DNA of 64,000 nucleotides from Chromobacterium haemolyticum (GCF_002081825.1 NZ_MUKU01000001.1:1-64000), one strand, 5' to 3'. Numbered from the stretch's first letter, positions 53,854 through 64,000 are shown. Numbers and translations are program-made. Notes: generated from the letters alone by a model not told the origin.

Positions 53854-54771
53854 TCAGGCGTAATAACGCTGGCTGAATTCCAACATGCGCTCGATCGGCA
53901 GCCGCGCCGCGTCCATTTGTTCCCGGCTGAGGTAGTCGATGCGCAAGCCCACGCCCCGTTGTGCGCGCTTGACCGCTTCGATGGTGTTCATCTTCATGTA
54001 CGGACAGGAGTTGCATTGGCAGCCGGCGTAGATCGGCGCCTGGCGCAGGTCCAGATCCGGGCGGGCCAGACCCATGTTGTAGAGGATGCCATCTTCGGTG
54101 GCGACGAAGATCACCGCGTCCGGGCTGCCGGAGAACTGCTTGACCCAGTTGAGCATGCCGGAGGTGGAGCCTACGTAGTCGGCCTTCTTGAGCACCGGCA
54201 GCGGGCTTTCCGGGTGGGCGATCAGGTATTTTTCCGAGCCGGCGACCGCGAAGGCCTCGTCCAGAGCCGCTTCGTTGAATTTGTCGTGCACTTCGCACAC
54301 CGCAGACCACAGCGGCATGTCATAGCCGTACTGGTAGTTGAGGTAGCCGCCCATATTGCGGTCCGGCGAGAAGATTACTTTTTTGCCTTCGGCGTACAGG
54401 TGGGCAATGATGTCGTCGACATTGCGGCTGGTGACGATCCAGTCGGACAACGCTTTGTGCTCGGCGCTGGAGTTGATGTAGGACACGTGTACGTGGTCCG
54501 GATGCTGCTTGCGCCATTTGGCCAAGGCGGCCACGTCGGTCTGAGTCACCAGAGAACAGGTGGAGCCCGCGTCGGGCAGAATCACTTCCGCCTGGGGGTT
54601 GAGGATTTTCGCGGTTTCCGCCATGAAGCGCACGCCGGCAAAAACGATGATGTCGGCATTGGCTTCCTTGGCGTACAAAGAAAGCTCCAGGCTGTCGCCA
54701 ACCTTGTCGGCCATTTTCTGGATTTCAGGCTGGGTATAGTAATGAGCAAGCGTGACGACGCGTTTCGTCAT
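53854..54771 (-). CDS. nadA: quinolinate synthase NadA
   Basis: A 305-residue 4Fe-4S enzyme of de novo NAD synthesis condensing iminoaspartate and DHAP. Cluster cysteines appear in GSTCSLVTQTD, SAVCEVHDKF and CQCNSCPYMKMNT. VVTLAHYYTQPEIQKMAD and VGSTSGMLNWVKQ are conserved. It is short like the Thermotoga-type enzymes, lacking the N-terminal extension of the E. coli protein. nadB and nadC are not adjacent. Confidence 0.93.
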   Translation of the reverse strand: MTKRVVTLAHYYTQPEIQKMADKVGDSLELSLYAKEANADIIVFAGVRFMAETAKILNPQAEVILPDAGSTCSLVTQTDVAALAKWRKQHPDHVHVSYINSSAEHKALSDWIVTSRNVDDIIAHLYAEGKKVIFSPDRNMGGYLNYQYGYDMPLWSAVCEVHDKFNEAALDEAFAVAGSEKYLIAHPESPLPVLKKADYVGSTSGMLNWVKQFSGSPDAVIFVATEDGILYNMGLARPDLDLRQAPIYAGCQCNSCPYMKMNTIEAVKRAQRGVGLRIDYLSREQMDAARLPIERMLEFSQRYYA

Positions 54772-54959
54772 GATGGATCGACTCCCGCCGCCATCCGGCC
54801 TCTGATGGAATCAGGAGCGTGGGCGACTTTGTGCGGTGCAGTAAAGAGCTATTGCTAAACAGTAAAGATTAACAATATTGTAGTGTCCGCGCCAGTCCAT
54901 TCTTGTTAGGCGCTTGCGGTGGAGCGGAACGAGATGGATTCGGCTTGCCGGAGGTCAAT

Positions 54960-55970
54960 ATGACGTCAAGGTTCAGTCTGCATGATGATGGCTCGGCGGG
55001 CGGCGAGCACGACGACGAGCACGATTACAATCATCCGCATCGTCATCCCCATGGCGGGGTGACGGGCGCGGCGGCGCGCGCCGCCAGCATGCGCGCTTTG
55101 CGTTGGGTGGCGCTGCTGACGATAGGGTTTGCCTGCGTGGAGGCGGCGGGCGGCTGGGCGACGGGATCGCTGGCCTTGTTGTCCGACGCCGGCCACATGC
55201 TGACCGACTCCATCTCGCTGCTGCTGGCCTTGTGGGTTGCGCATATAGGCCGCCGTCCGGCGGACGAATCGCATTCTTTCGGCCACGGCCGGGCGGAGGT
55301 GATCGGCGCGTTTCTGAACAGCTTGTTCATGTTCGGCGTCATCGTCTTCATTGCGGTGGAGGCGGTGCGGCGTTTGCTGGAGCCGCATGCGGTCAACGGT
55401 CTGGGAGTAATGGGCATCGCGGTGGCGGGCTTGATGGTGAATGTGCTGGCCGCGTGGATCCTGAGCCGCGGAGCGCACAGCCTGAACAGCAAGGCGGCGC
55501 TGCTGCACGTAATGGGAGATTTGCTGGGCTCTCTGGCCGCGATCGCGGCCGGGGCCATTGTGTTTTGGACAGGCTGGACGCCGGCGGACCCGATCTTGTC
55601 CATGCTGGTGGCCTGCCTGATCCTGTCGTCGACTTGGCGGCTGTTGCGCAAGTCCTTGGCGGTGTTGATGGAAGAGGTGCCGGCGGAGCTGGATTTCAAC
55701 CGCATCGGCCGCGCCTTGGGCGGCATCGCCGGGGTGAGGTCGGTGCATGATCTGCACATTTGGACCATGGCTGCCGACCGCGTGGCTTTGTCGGCGCATT
55801 TGCAGGTGAGCGCGCCACAGGATTGGCCGCGCATCCTGGTTGCCTGTCAACGCATGCTGTCGCGCGAGTTCGGCATTGATCATGTGACTTTGCAAGCGGA
55901 GTGGCCCTTGCCGCCGCCGGCGGGGAAAACCGTGCCGGTTACCATTATTTCCGAGGATAAGCATCAATGA
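54960..55970 (+). CDS. cation diffusion facilitator (CzcD/ZitB-type) metal exporter
   Basis: A 336-residue CDF antiporter with six TM helices. The N-terminus is His/Asp-rich (HDYNHPHRHPHG); transport-site HxxxD pairs lie in TM2 (LSDAGHMLTDSISL) and TM5 (LLHVMGDLLGSLAAI), indicating zinc or a related divalent ion. The C-terminal cytosolic domain (VRSVHDLHIWTMAADRVALS) follows. GGAGG precedes ATG 54960. It overlaps the next gene by 4 bp. Confidence 0.92.
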   Translation: MTSRFSLHDDGSAGGEHDDEHDYNHPHRHPHGGVTGAAARAASMRALRWVALLTIGFACVEAAGGWATGSLALLSDAGHMLTDSISLLLALWVAHIGRRPADESHSFGHGRAEVIGAFLNSLFMFGVIVFIAVEAVRRLLEPHAVNGLGVMGIAVAGLMVNVLAAWILSRGAHSLNSKAALLHVMGDLLGSLAAIAAGAIVFWTGWTPADPILSMLVACLILSSTWRLLRKSLAVLMEEVPAELDFNRIGRALGGIAGVRSVHDLHIWTMAADRVALSAHLQVSAPQDWPRILVACQRMLSREFGIDHVTLQAEWPLPPPAGKTVPVTIISEDKHQ

Positions 55971-58642
55971 GGCCCCATTACCTGACACCGTTGTTTTCGC
56001 CTCGCAGCGTTGCCGTGATCGGCGCCAGCGACACGCCGGGCTCGATCGGGCAGGCGGTGTTCGCCAATCTGCTGGCGGGCAACTTCCAGGGCAAGTTGTT
56101 TCCGGTCAACCTCAACCACAAGGTGGTGGCCGGGGTGCCCGCGGTGGCTTCGGTGCGCCAGATCAGCGAGTCCGTGGACCTGGCGGTAGTGGTGACCGCC
56201 ACTCGCACTTTGCCGGCGATCATGAAGGATTGCGGCAAGAAGGGCATCAAGGCGGTGCTGCTGGCCAAGGAGTTCGCGGACAGCGAGCAGCTGGAACGGG
56301 AGATCATCAACGAGACGCTGTCGATTAGCCGCCATTTCGGCATCCGCATCCTGGGACCCAACGTACTAGGCTTAATGCGACCGGTGGCCGGCTTCAACGC
56401 CAGCAATTACACCAGCAAGGTGAGGCCGGGCAATTTGGCGCTGGTGTCGCAGTCGTCGGCGCTGTGCACGGCGATGCTGGATTGGGCGGACAGCAAGGGG
56501 ATTGGTTTTTCCAGCGTGATTTCGGTGGGCAACGCCTTGGACGTCGGCTTCGGCGAAATTCTGGATTACCTGGTGGCGGACAACTTTACTCAAGGCATTC
56601 TGTTGCATGTCCACCACATCCACGATGCGCGCCGTTTCATGTCGGCTTTGCGCGCCGCGGCGCGGACCAAGCCGGTGGTGGTGATTAAGTCCGGCCGTTA
56701 CGAAGACGCGGTGACCGGGGTTACGCACTCAAGCAATCTGGTGGAAAGCGGCGACGTGTTCGACGCCGCTCTGGCGCGCGCCGGCGTGCTGCGCGTGGAC
56801 ACCATTGCCCAGTTGTTCACCGCCGCCAAGGTGCTTGCCGCCAACTACCGGGTGGGCGGCAAGCGGCTGGCCATCGTCACCAACGGCATCGGCCCCGGCG
56901 TGCTGGCCGCGGACAGCGCCTATTCCAACCGGGTGGAGCTGGCCAAGCTTTCCGACGCCACCATGGAATTGCTCAACGGCGTCTTGCCGCGCAATTGGTC
57001 GCGAGGCAATCCACTGGACATCATCGGCGATGCCAGTCCGTCGCGTTTTCGCACCGCGGTGAAGGCCTGTCTGGACGATCCCAATGTGGATGGCGTGATG
57101 GTGGTGTTCACTCCGCAGGCCGGGACCGATCACCTGACTACCGCGCAGCTGATGATCGGCTTGCAGCGCGAATCTAGCAAACCGTTGTTTTTGTCCTGGT
57201 TGGGCGACGCCAAGGTGTCGGAAAGCCGCGAGCTGTTTTCCAAGGCCAAATGCGCGCACTTTCGCGCGCCGGAGTACGGCATCGAAGTATTCCGCAATCT
57301 GGCGGCTTATCAGCGCAACCAGCAGTTGCTGTTGCAGACGCCGGGGCCGCTGGAAGGCAAGCGCGCGGACCCTGATGTGGCCAAGGCGCGCAAGGTCATT
57401 GCCGCCGCGGTGAAGGACGGGCGGGATATCTTGTCCGAACGGGAGTCCAAGGAAGTGCTGGCCGCTTTCCAGATTCCGGTCAATCCCACCCGGCTGGCGC
57501 GTACCGCCAACGAGGCGGTCAAGCAGGCCGACAAGATTGGTTACCCTGTGGTGCTGAAGATTGATTCGCCGGACATTATTTATAAGTCCGATGTTGGCGG
57601 CGTGGAGCTGAACATCAGCAACGAGGCGACGCTGCGCGAAGCGTTCGACGCCATCATCAGCCGCACGCGGCAGGCAAGGCCGGAGGCGCGCATCGACGGG
57701 GTATCGGTGCAGCCGATGCGCAAGCGCCGCTTCGCCCGCGAAGTGATGGTGGGCGTTACCCACGACGAGGCTTTTGGTCCGGTGATCACTTTCGGCGCCG
57801 GGGGCATCGCGGTGGAAGTGATGCACGACCGTGCGTTGTCGCTGCCGCCGCTCAACGGTTATTTAGTGGCCAACATGATCCGCCATACCCGCATAGGCCA
57901 ATTGCTGGGGGCGTTCAAGAATCTGCCGGCGGTGGATCAGGACGAGTTGGAGGATGTGCTGCTGCATGTGTCGGAAATGGTGTGCGAACTGCCGGAACTG
58001 CGCGAGATGGACATCAATCCGTTGGTGGCCGACGAGCAGGGGGTGATCGCGCTGGACGCCCGCATCATCGTGCGGCCGCGACGGCCGGATTTGAAGCGCT
58101 ACGGCCATATGGCGATCATGCCTTATCCCAGCCACATGGTGGTGTGCGCCAAACTGAACGACGGCACCAACGTAATGGTGCGGCCGGTGCGGCCGGAAGA
58201 TGCGGATATGCAACAGGAGTTCGTGCGCAATCTGTCCGAGGAAAGCCGTTACAACCGCTACCTGTCCAGCATCAAGCAATTGTCGCAAAGTATGTTGGTG
58301 CGCTTCACCCAGCTGGATTACGACCGTGAAATGGCGTTGGCGATGACGCGGGAGCATAAGGACGGCGAGGAAATGCTGGCGGTGGCGCGCTTCATCACCG
58401 ATCCGGACAACGAAGGCTGCGAGTTCGCGTTGGAAGTGGCCGACCGTTGGCAGGGCAAGGGCATAGGCTATCTATTGATGAGCGCCTTGTTCGACGCGGC
58501 GCGAGAGCAGGGCCTGAAAGTGATGCGCGGCGAGGTGTTGGCCGGCAACAAGGGCATGTTGAAACTGATGCACAAGCTGGGTTTTTCCGTGGAGCCGCAC
58601 CCGGAAGACCGGGCCCTGACCATGGTGTCCAAGAGCTTGTAG
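55967..58642 (+). CDS. NDP-forming acyl-CoA synthetase/GNAT acetyltransferase fusion (Pat/PatZ-like)
   Basis: An 891-residue protein: CoA-binding domain (LFSPRSVAVIGASDTPGSIG), two succinyl-CoA-ligase-like domains, ATP-grasp (ADKIGYPVVLKIDSPDIIYK, about residues 480-710) and a C-terminal GNAT domain (VMVRPVRPEDADMQQEFVRN, ADRWQGKGIGYLLMSALFDA). This is the architecture of Pat/YfiQ protein lysine acetyltransferases that inactivate Acs. A His occurs in VTHSSNLVESGDVFDAALAR where the ADP-forming synthetases have their phosphohistidine, so residual synthetase activity cannot be excluded. The start overlaps the CDF gene (ATGA). Confidence 0.9.
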   Translation: MRPHYLTPLFSPRSVAVIGASDTPGSIGQAVFANLLAGNFQGKLFPVNLNHKVVAGVPAVASVRQISESVDLAVVVTATRTLPAIMKDCGKKGIKAVLLAKEFADSEQLEREIINETLSISRHFGIRILGPNVLGLMRPVAGFNASNYTSKVRPGNLALVSQSSALCTAMLDWADSKGIGFSSVISVGNALDVGFGEILDYLVADNFTQGILLHVHHIHDARRFMSALRAAARTKPVVVIKSGRYEDAVTGVTHSSNLVESGDVFDAALARAGVLRVDTIAQLFTAAKVLAANYRVGGKRLAIVTNGIGPGVLAADSAYSNRVELAKLSDATMELLNGVLPRNWSRGNPLDIIGDASPSRFRTAVKACLDDPNVDGVMVVFTPQAGTDHLTTAQLMIGLQRESSKPLFLSWLGDAKVSESRELFSKAKCAHFRAPEYGIEVFRNLAAYQRNQQLLLQTPGPLEGKRADPDVAKARKVIAAAVKDGRDILSERESKEVLAAFQIPVNPTRLARTANEAVKQADKIGYPVVLKIDSPDIIYKSDVGGVELNISNEATLREAFDAIISRTRQARPEARIDGVSVQPMRKRRFAREVMVGVTHDEAFGPVITFGAGGIAVEVMHDRALSLPPLNGYLVANMIRHTRIGQLLGAFKNLPAVDQDELEDVLLHVSEMVCELPELREMDINPLVADEQGVIALDARIIVRPRRPDLKRYGHMAIMPYPSHMVVCAKLNDGTNVMVRPVRPEDADMQQEFVRNLSEESRYNRYLSSIKQLSQSMLVRFTQLDYDREMALAMTREHKDGEEMLAVARFITDPDNEGCEFALEVADRWQGKGIGYLLMSALFDAAREQGLKVMRGEVLAGNKGMLKLMHKLGFSVEPHPEDRALTMVSKSL

Positions 58643-58675
58643 CGGCGGGCTTGACAGCCGTCTTGCATTAAGCGC

Positions 58676-58705
58676 TTGCAAGATAAGGGAAAACTGACCT
58701 AAAAT
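58676..58705 (+). promoter_or_regulatory. putative rpsP operon promoter
   Basis: TTGCAA (58676-58681), 18-bp spacer, TAAAAT (58700-58705), about 44 bp before the rpsP start. Confidence 0.55.
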
Positions 58706-58748
58706 CGTGGGCTTTTCTCATACCGTTTTTATTCAAGGACAATCGACA

Positions 58749-58997
58749 ATGGTAGTGATTCGTCTGGCACGTGGCGGCGCCAAGAACCGTCCGTTCTACA
58801 ACATCGTGGTGACCGATTCCCGTAACCGTCGTGACGGTCGCTTCATCGAGCGCGTTGGCTTCTACAACCCGGTTGCCAACGAGAAGCAAGAGCGCGTCCG
58901 TTTCACCATGGACCGCCTGAACCACTGGGTAGGCGTTGGCGCTCAAGTTTCCGACGCCGTTGCCAAGCTGCTGAAAGAGCAGAAGGCCGCTGCCTAA
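58749..58997 (+). CDS. rpsP: 30S ribosomal protein S16
   Basis: An 82-residue S16: [40 protein letters not shown] and a short Ala/Lys-rich C-terminus. First gene of rpsP-rimM-trmD-rplS. An in-frame ATG at 58707 lies too close to the promoter to be used. Confidence 0.98.
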   Translation: MVVIRLARGGAKNRPFYNIVVTDSRNRRDGRFIERVGFYNPVANEKQERVRFTMDRLNHWVGVGAQVSDAVAKLLKEQKAAA

Positions 58998-59032
58998 GCG
59001 TTCGTTGACACATCAACTGACGGACTAGGCGC

Positions 59033-59538
59033 ATGCGCAGCGAAGATCTCGTAGTGATGGGGTTTGTGCGTGGCGCCTTTGGTGTCAAGGGCTGGCTAAA
59101 AGTCCAGGCCGACACCGAATACGCTGACGGTCTGTTCGACTACCCGGTCTGGTGGCTGGGCAAGGAGAACGACTGGAAGCCGTACACATTTGAAAACGGC
59201 GCTCTCCAGCCCAAGGCGCTTGCCGCCAAGCTGGAAGGCGTGGAAGACCGAGACGCGGCCGAAGCCTTGCGCGGCATGAAGATCGCTGTGCCGCGCGCAG
59301 AGTTGCCGGCCGCTGAAGAAGGCGAATACTACTGGGCTGATCTGATCGGCCTGGAAGTCGTCAATCAGCAAGGCGAAGTGCTGGGCAAAGTCAGTGAATT
59401 GATGGAAACCGGCGCCCACGATCTGTTGGTAGTGCAGGGTGCGGACGCTCAGCGCATGATTCCCTTCGTGGATCAGTATGTGCTGGAAGTCCAGCTTGCC
59501 GAAGGCAAGATCCAGGTGGATTGGGGTCTGGACTACTG

Positions 59539-59539
<1 letters not shown>
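59033..59539 (+). CDS. rimM: 16S rRNA processing protein RimM
   Basis: A 168-residue 30S maturation factor: N-terminal [20 protein letters not shown] and C-terminal PRC-barrel ([32 protein letters not shown]). It binds S19 during head assembly. Its stop overlaps the trmD start by one base. Confidence 0.95.
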
Positions 59540-60306
<767 letters not shown>

Positions 60307-60309
60307 ATC

Positions 60310-60678
60310 ATGGATCTGATCCAGAAACTCGAGCAAGAAGAAATCGCCCGCCTGGGCAAAACCCTGCCGGAATTCGCCCCGGGCGACACTATCGTCGTTC
60401 AGGTGAAGGTTAAGGAAGGCAACCGCGAACGTCTGCAGGCTTACGAAGGCGTGGTTATCGCCAAGAAAAACGCTGGCCTGAACAGCGCTTTCACCGTGCG
60501 CAAGATGTCCGCCGGCGAAGGCGTAGAGCGTACTTTCCAAACCTACTCCCCGCTGGTGGCTTCCGTTGAAGTGAAGCGCCGCGGCGACGTGCGTCGCGCC
60601 AAGCTGTACTACCTGCGCGGCCGTACCGGCAAATCCGCACGCATCAAGGAAAAACTGCCGGCTCGCAAGCAAGGCTAA
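60310..60678 (+). CDS. rplS: 50S ribosomal protein L19
   Basis: A 122-residue L19: [60 protein letters not shown] and [20 protein letters not shown]. It starts 3 bp after trmD; terminator downstream. Confidence 0.98.
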   Translation: MDLIQKLEQEEIARLGKTLPEFAPGDTIVVQVKVKEGNRERLQAYEGVVIAKKNAGLNSAFTVRKMSAGEGVERTFQTYSPLVASVEVKRRGDVRRAKLYYLRGRTGKSARIKEKLPARKQG

Positions 60679-60715
60679 GCCTTGTCGAGTCAGGCTTAGG
60701 CTTGATGACGGTTCA

Positions 60716-60746
60716 AAGCGCAAGGCGATGCCTTGCGCTTTTTTAT
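60716..60746 (+). terminator. intrinsic terminator of rpsP operon
   Basis: AAGCGCAAGGC (60716-60726) pairs with GCCTTGCGCTT (60730-60740), 3-nt loop, then TTTTATT. Confidence 0.92.
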
Positions 60747-60769
60747 TATCGGGGCGTCGGAGGCGGAAA

Positions 60770-61237
60770 ATGGAATACAGTGCGGTAATCGACGCGCCGT
60801 TCGGGCAGATGGGCATCTTGTGTCTCGACGGCGCGCTGGTGAATCTGGAGTTCCTGGCCGAGCGGCAAGCTCTCAGGCCGCCGACGCCGCGCAGCCTGGA
60901 GCAAGAGGTGGCGGAGCAGCTGCGCGCTTATTTCGTCGATCCGCGTTTCGGCTTCAGCCTGCCCTATCGTTTGCGGGGCAGCGAGCACCAGCTGCGCGTT
61001 TGGGGCGAGATAGAGCGGATTCCTTGCGGGCAGATGACGCGCTACCAGGATATCGCCACGGCGCTGGGTTCATCGGCGCGGGCGGTGGGCAATGCCTGCG
61101 GGCGCAATCCGGTGCCCATCATCGTGCCTTGCCACCGCGTGGTGGCGCGCAATAGCCTGGGCGGCTTCAATCGCTCATTGGGCCGGGAAACCGTCGACAT
61201 CAAGCAGTGGCTGTTGGCCCATGAATTTGGATGTTGA
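60770..61237 (+). CDS. ogt: methylated-DNA-protein-cysteine methyltransferase
   Basis: A 155-residue suicide alkyltransferase repairing O6-methylguanine. The active site NPVPIIVPCHRVVARNSLGG holds the acceptor Cys, with GQMTRYQDIATALG and ARAVGNACGRNPVP before it (Arg finger region). GGAGG lies upstream of ATG 60770. Single-domain Ogt/Mgt type without the Ada N-terminal domain. Confidence 0.92.
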   Translation: MEYSAVIDAPFGQMGILCLDGALVNLEFLAERQALRPPTPRSLEQEVAEQLRAYFVDPRFGFSLPYRLRGSEHQLRVWGEIERIPCGQMTRYQDIATALGSSARAVGNACGRNPVPIIVPCHRVVARNSLGGFNRSLGRETVDIKQWLLAHEFGC

Positions 61238-61442
61238 TCAGCGGTGAGGTGGGCGCAAGACGGATGTTTTGCGCTTTTTGGCGCGTCGCCCTGAATGTTT
61301 TCCGCTAGGCCCGGCTCGCGCTTGATGAAGAGACAGAGCTTGCGAGGGAATGTTTTGCCGGCGAGGCGGACAAAGACTGAAGATTATTCAGGATGGGTGT
61401 TCCGCGCGGGCGGCTTGACGCGCACTTCAGCGGACGACAAAA

Positions 61443-62351
61443 ATGGATGCAAGCAGCGAAGAGATGAAGGCGGCCGAAGACGCCATCGATGCGTTTTTGG
61501 ACCAATTATGGTTGAGTGATGGTTTGTCCAAGAACACCCTGGCCGCGTATCGACGCGATCTGGGCAAGCTGGCCGCGCGTCTGGGAGATCGAGGCGCACG
61601 TTTGACGGAGGCCGGCCCAGAGCAGCTGGAGCAGGCGTTATTGCTGGGGGTGGATCGCGAGAAACCTGCGACTCGGGCGCGGATGGTGTCGGCGATGAAG
61701 CGCTTTTATCAATACCTGACGCAGGCGGGTTTGCGCGACGACGATCCTTGCGCGCGTCTGCGCGGGCCCAAACAAGGGCCGCGTTTGCCCAAGTCCCTGT
61801 CCGAGCGACATGTGGAAGCCTTGCTGGAGGCGCCCGATGTGGGCACGCCCTTGGGTCTGCGCGACCGGGCAATGCTGGAGCTGCTCTACGCCAGCGGCTT
61901 ACGCGTGTCGGAGCTGGTGGGGCTGACGTTGCAGCAGGTGAACTTGCTGGACGGTTTGGTCAAGACCATGGGCAAGGGCAATAAGGAAAGACTGGTGCCT
62001 TTGGGCGAACTGGCTCAGGAGTGGCTGCAGCGCTATTTGGTCGAGGCGAGGCCGCTCTTGTTGGCGGGAGCGGTCTGCGACACGGTGTTCGTGACCCAGC
62101 GCAAGGCGGGCATGACGAGGCAGATGGCCTGGCATCTGATTTCGCAGTACGCCAAGCGGCAAGGTTTGCCGGCGGTGAGCCCGCATGTGTTGCGACATGC
62201 TTTCGCCACTCATCTGGTCAACCACGGCGCGGATTTGCGCGTGGTGCAGCTCTTGCTGGGGCATTCGGATATCTCCACCACGCAGATTTATACCCATGTG
62301 GCGCGGGAGCGCTTGAAACAGCTGCACGCCAAGCATCATCCACGCGGTTGA
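61443..62351 (+). CDS. xerD: site-specific tyrosine recombinase XerD
   Basis: A 302-residue tyrosine recombinase: N-terminal SAM-like core-binding domain (LSDGLSKNTLAAYRRDLGKL-type) and catalytic domain with Arg (YASGLRVSELVGL), Lys (GKGNKERLVPLG), HxLRH (SPHVLRHAFATHLV), His (LLGHSDISTTQIYTHV) with the nucleophilic Tyr in IYTHV. The C-terminal LHAKHHPRG favours XerD over XerC. It resolves chromosome dimers at dif with XerC and FtsK. Preceded by about 205 bp without a gene. Confidence 0.92.
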   Translation: MDASSEEMKAAEDAIDAFLDQLWLSDGLSKNTLAAYRRDLGKLAARLGDRGARLTEAGPEQLEQALLLGVDREKPATRARMVSAMKRFYQYLTQAGLRDDDPCARLRGPKQGPRLPKSLSERHVEALLEAPDVGTPLGLRDRAMLELLYASGLRVSELVGLTLQQVNLLDGLVKTMGKGNKERLVPLGELAQEWLQRYLVEARPLLLAGAVCDTVFVTQRKAGMTRQMAWHLISQYAKRQGLPAVSPHVLRHAFATHLVNHGADLRVVQLLLGHSDISTTQIYTHVARERLKQLHAKHHPRG

Positions 62352-62363
62352 GAAGAAAAGAAA

Positions 62364-62385
62364 AACGCCCGCGCTAGCGGGCGTT
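62364..62385. terminator. bidirectional terminator between xerD and clpA
   Basis: AACGCCCGC pairs with GCGGGCGTT with a 4-nt loop; on the minus strand it is followed by TTTTT, making it a good clpA terminator. Confidence 0.85.
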
Positions 62386-62404
62386 GTGTGTTGCGGAAGC
62401 AAGA

Positions 62405-64000
62405 TCAAGCGGGTTCGGGCGTCAGGGCCTGGTGGTCGAATTGCAGCTCCACCTTGTCGTCCACCACGGTGACGGTAACTTCGCCGCCGGTGACCAGACG
62501 GCCGAACAGCAGCTCGTCTGCCAGCGCCTTGCGCAGCGTGTCCTGAATCAGACGAGCCATCGGGCGGGCGCCCATCAGCGGATCGAAACCGTTCTTCGCC
62601 AGGTAGCTGCGCAGTTCGTCGGTGAAGTGGATGTCCACCCGCTTCTCGGCCAACTGCTGTTCCAACTGCATCAGGAACTTGTCCACCACTTGCAGGATGA
62701 TCTGCTCGTCCAGCGTCTTGAACGGGATGATGGCGTCCAGGCGGTTGCGGAATTCCGGACTGAACTGCTTCTTGATGTCTCCCATCTCGTCGCCGGTCGC
62801 CTTGGTCTGGGTGAAGCCCAGAGTGGGCTTGGACAAAGACTCGGCGCCTGCGTTGGTGGTCATGATGATCACCACGTTGCGGAAGTCCGCCTTGCGGCCG
62901 TTGTTGTCGGTCAGCGTGCCGTGATCCATCACTTGCAGCAGCACGTTGTAGATGTCCGGATGCGCTTTTTCGATCTCATCCAGCAACACCACCGCGTACG
63001 GATGCTTATTGACCGCCTCCGTCAGCTGGCCGCCCTGTTCGAATCCGACATAGCCCGGAGGGGCGCCGATCAGCCGCGACACCGCGTGGCGCTCCATATA
63101 TTCGGACATGTCGAAGCGGATCAACTCCACGCCCAGGATATAGGCCAGCTGGCGCGCCACCTCGGTCTTGCCTACGCCGGTGGGGCCGGAGAACAGGAAG
63201 GAGCCGATCGGCTTTTGCGGATTGCCCAGACCGGAACGCGTCATCTTGATGGCGCTGGCCAGTCCCTCGATGGCTTTCTCCTGGCCGAACACCACGTTTT
63301 TCAGATCGCGCTCCAGGTTCTTCAGCACATTCTTGTCGTCGGACGACACGGTCTTGGGCGGAATGCGCGCGATCTTGGCGACGATGTCCTCGATCTCAGT
63401 TTTGTTGATGACCTTTTTCTGCTTGGATTTGGGCAGAATCTTCTGCGCGGCGCCGGCCTCGTCTATCACGTCGATGGCTTTGTCCGGCAGATGTCGATCA
63501 TTGATGAAGCGCGCGGACAACTCCGCCGCGGTGGATAGCGCCGATTGCGTGTACTTGACGCCGTGGTGGGCCTCGAAGCGCGATTTCAGCCCCTTGAGGA
63601 TTTCCACGGTCTGCTCCACCGTCGGTTCGTTGACGTCGATCTTCTGGAAACGGCGCGACAGCGCGTTGTCCTTCTCGAAGATGCTGCGGTATTCGTTGTA
63701 GGTGGTCGCCCCGATACAGCGCAGGCTGCCGTTGGAGAGCGCAGGCTTGAGCAGGTTGGACGCGTCTAGCGTGCCGCCCGAGGCCGCGCCGGCGCCGATC
63801 AGAGTGTGAATCTCGTCGATGAACAGAATCGCGTTGCTGTCCTCGGTCAGTTGCTTGATCACCGCCTTCAGCCGCTGTTCAAAATCGCCGCGGTATTTGG
63901 TGCCGGCCAGCAGCGCGCCCATGTCCAGCGCGTAGACGTTGGACTTGGCCAGAATCTCCGGCACTTCGCCGTTGACGATTCGGCGCGCCAGACCTTCAGC
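62405..64000 (-). CDS. clpA: ATP-dependent Clp protease ATP-binding subunit ClpA (3' part)
   Basis: The C-terminal 531 residues of ClpA; the 5' end lies beyond the right edge, and the frame is open through position 64000 (an internal GTG near 63964 is not the start). Visible: end of AAA+ module 1 (ALLAGTKYRGDFEQRLKAVI, ILFIDEIHTLIGAGAASGGT) and complete module 2 (Walker A SGPTGVGKTEVARQL, Walker B VVLLDEIEKAHPD), with the pore loop GAPPGYVGFEQGG and KNGFDPLMGARPMARLIQDT. It unfolds substrates for ClpP and partners with ClpS. Confidence 0.96.
   Translation of the reverse strand, partial: AEGLARRIVNGEVPEILAKSNVYALDMGALLAGTKYRGDFEQRLKAVIKQLTEDSNAILFIDEIHTLIGAGAASGGTLDASNLLKPALSNGSLRCIGATTYNEYRSIFEKDNALSRRFQKIDVNEPTVEQTVEILKGLKSRFEAHHGVKYTQSALSTAAELSARFINDRHLPDKAIDVIDEAGAAQKILPKSKQKKVINKTEIEDIVAKIARIPPKTVSSDDKNVLKNLERDLKNVVFGQEKAIEGLASAIKMTRSGLGNPQKPIGSFLFSGPTGVGKTEVARQLAYILGVELIRFDMSEYMERHAVSRLIGAPPGYVGFEQGGQLTEAVNKHPYAVVLLDEIEKAHPDIYNVLLQVMDHGTLTDNNGRKADFRNVVIIMTTNAGAESLSKPTLGFTQTKATGDEMGDIKKQFSPEFRNRLDAIIPFKTLDEQIILQVVDKFLMQLEQQLAEKRVDIHFTDELRSYLAKNGFDPLMGARPMARLIQDTLRKALADELLFGRLVTGGEVTVTVVDDKVELQFDHQALTPEPA

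Noticed and set aside
53767-54858. Long plus-strand frame opposite nadA
   Set aside because: Antisense of nadA, which has all three cluster cysteines.

Overview
The window is GC-rich, densely packed chromosomal DNA of a betaproteobacterium. Gene content and order (mltG-tmk-holB-pilZ-tatD, surE-pcm-nlpD-rpoS, rpsP-rimM-trmD-rplS, deoCABD, rplM-rpsI, divergent ppsR/ppsA) and the style of the small accessory proteins point to the order Neisseriales, most likely Chromobacterium or a close relative. This is inferred from reading, not from a database search. No phage, CRISPR array, rRNA or tRNA was seen.

Layout. 1-7.3 kb is accessory: a CynX/NimT-type transporter with its FadR-type regulator, an orphan FliD-like protein, a PsiF-repeat protein, modAB without modC, and two tandem DUF3313-like secreted proteins. 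7.5-12.6 kb is a housekeeping run (mltG, tmk, holB, PilZ, tatD, a Cys-rich exported protein, an MBL hydrolase). 12.6-16.5 kb is leftward: creA-like, chorismate mutase, trpS behind a Trp-codon leader, and ppsR, divergent from ppsA (16.8-19.2 kb). 19.3-25.4 kb is mixed: BOF-fold stress protein, a cysteine-free Tpx-like protein, dctA divergent from a periplasmic binding protein, marC, and a hicAB toxin-antitoxin pair. 25.5-31.6 kb has an rlmL with a long repetitive disordered N-terminus, mutY and relA. 32-36.2 kb is the deoxynucleoside catabolic operon. 36.2-43.6 kb has a candidate small RNA, rplM-rpsI, argC, erpA, an orphan cheR, dadA, purT and a truncated haemoglobin. 43.7-50.1 kb has folB, plsY, an HDAC-family deacetylase and the MoxR-DUF58-transglutaminase trio. 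50.1-54.8 kb is the rpoS operon plus nadA. 55-64 kb has a CDF metal exporter, an acyl-CoA synthetase/GNAT fusion, the rpsP operon, ogt, xerD and the 3' part of clpA.

The most unusual signals are non-coding. (1) A family of about 140-bp inverted-repeat elements begins exactly after the stop codon of five genes (the MFS gene, modB, trpS, ppsR, relA), always in the same orientation, with TNA trinucleotide flanks; a second, 112-bp family is nested against one copy. (2) A 17-residue leader peptide with three consecutive Trp codons precedes trpS, followed by mutually exclusive RNA pairings. (3) A promoter-to-terminator unit of about 150 nt upstream of rplM looks like an sRNA with an anti-Shine-Dalgarno loop. 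(4) An IscR type-1-like site precedes erpA.
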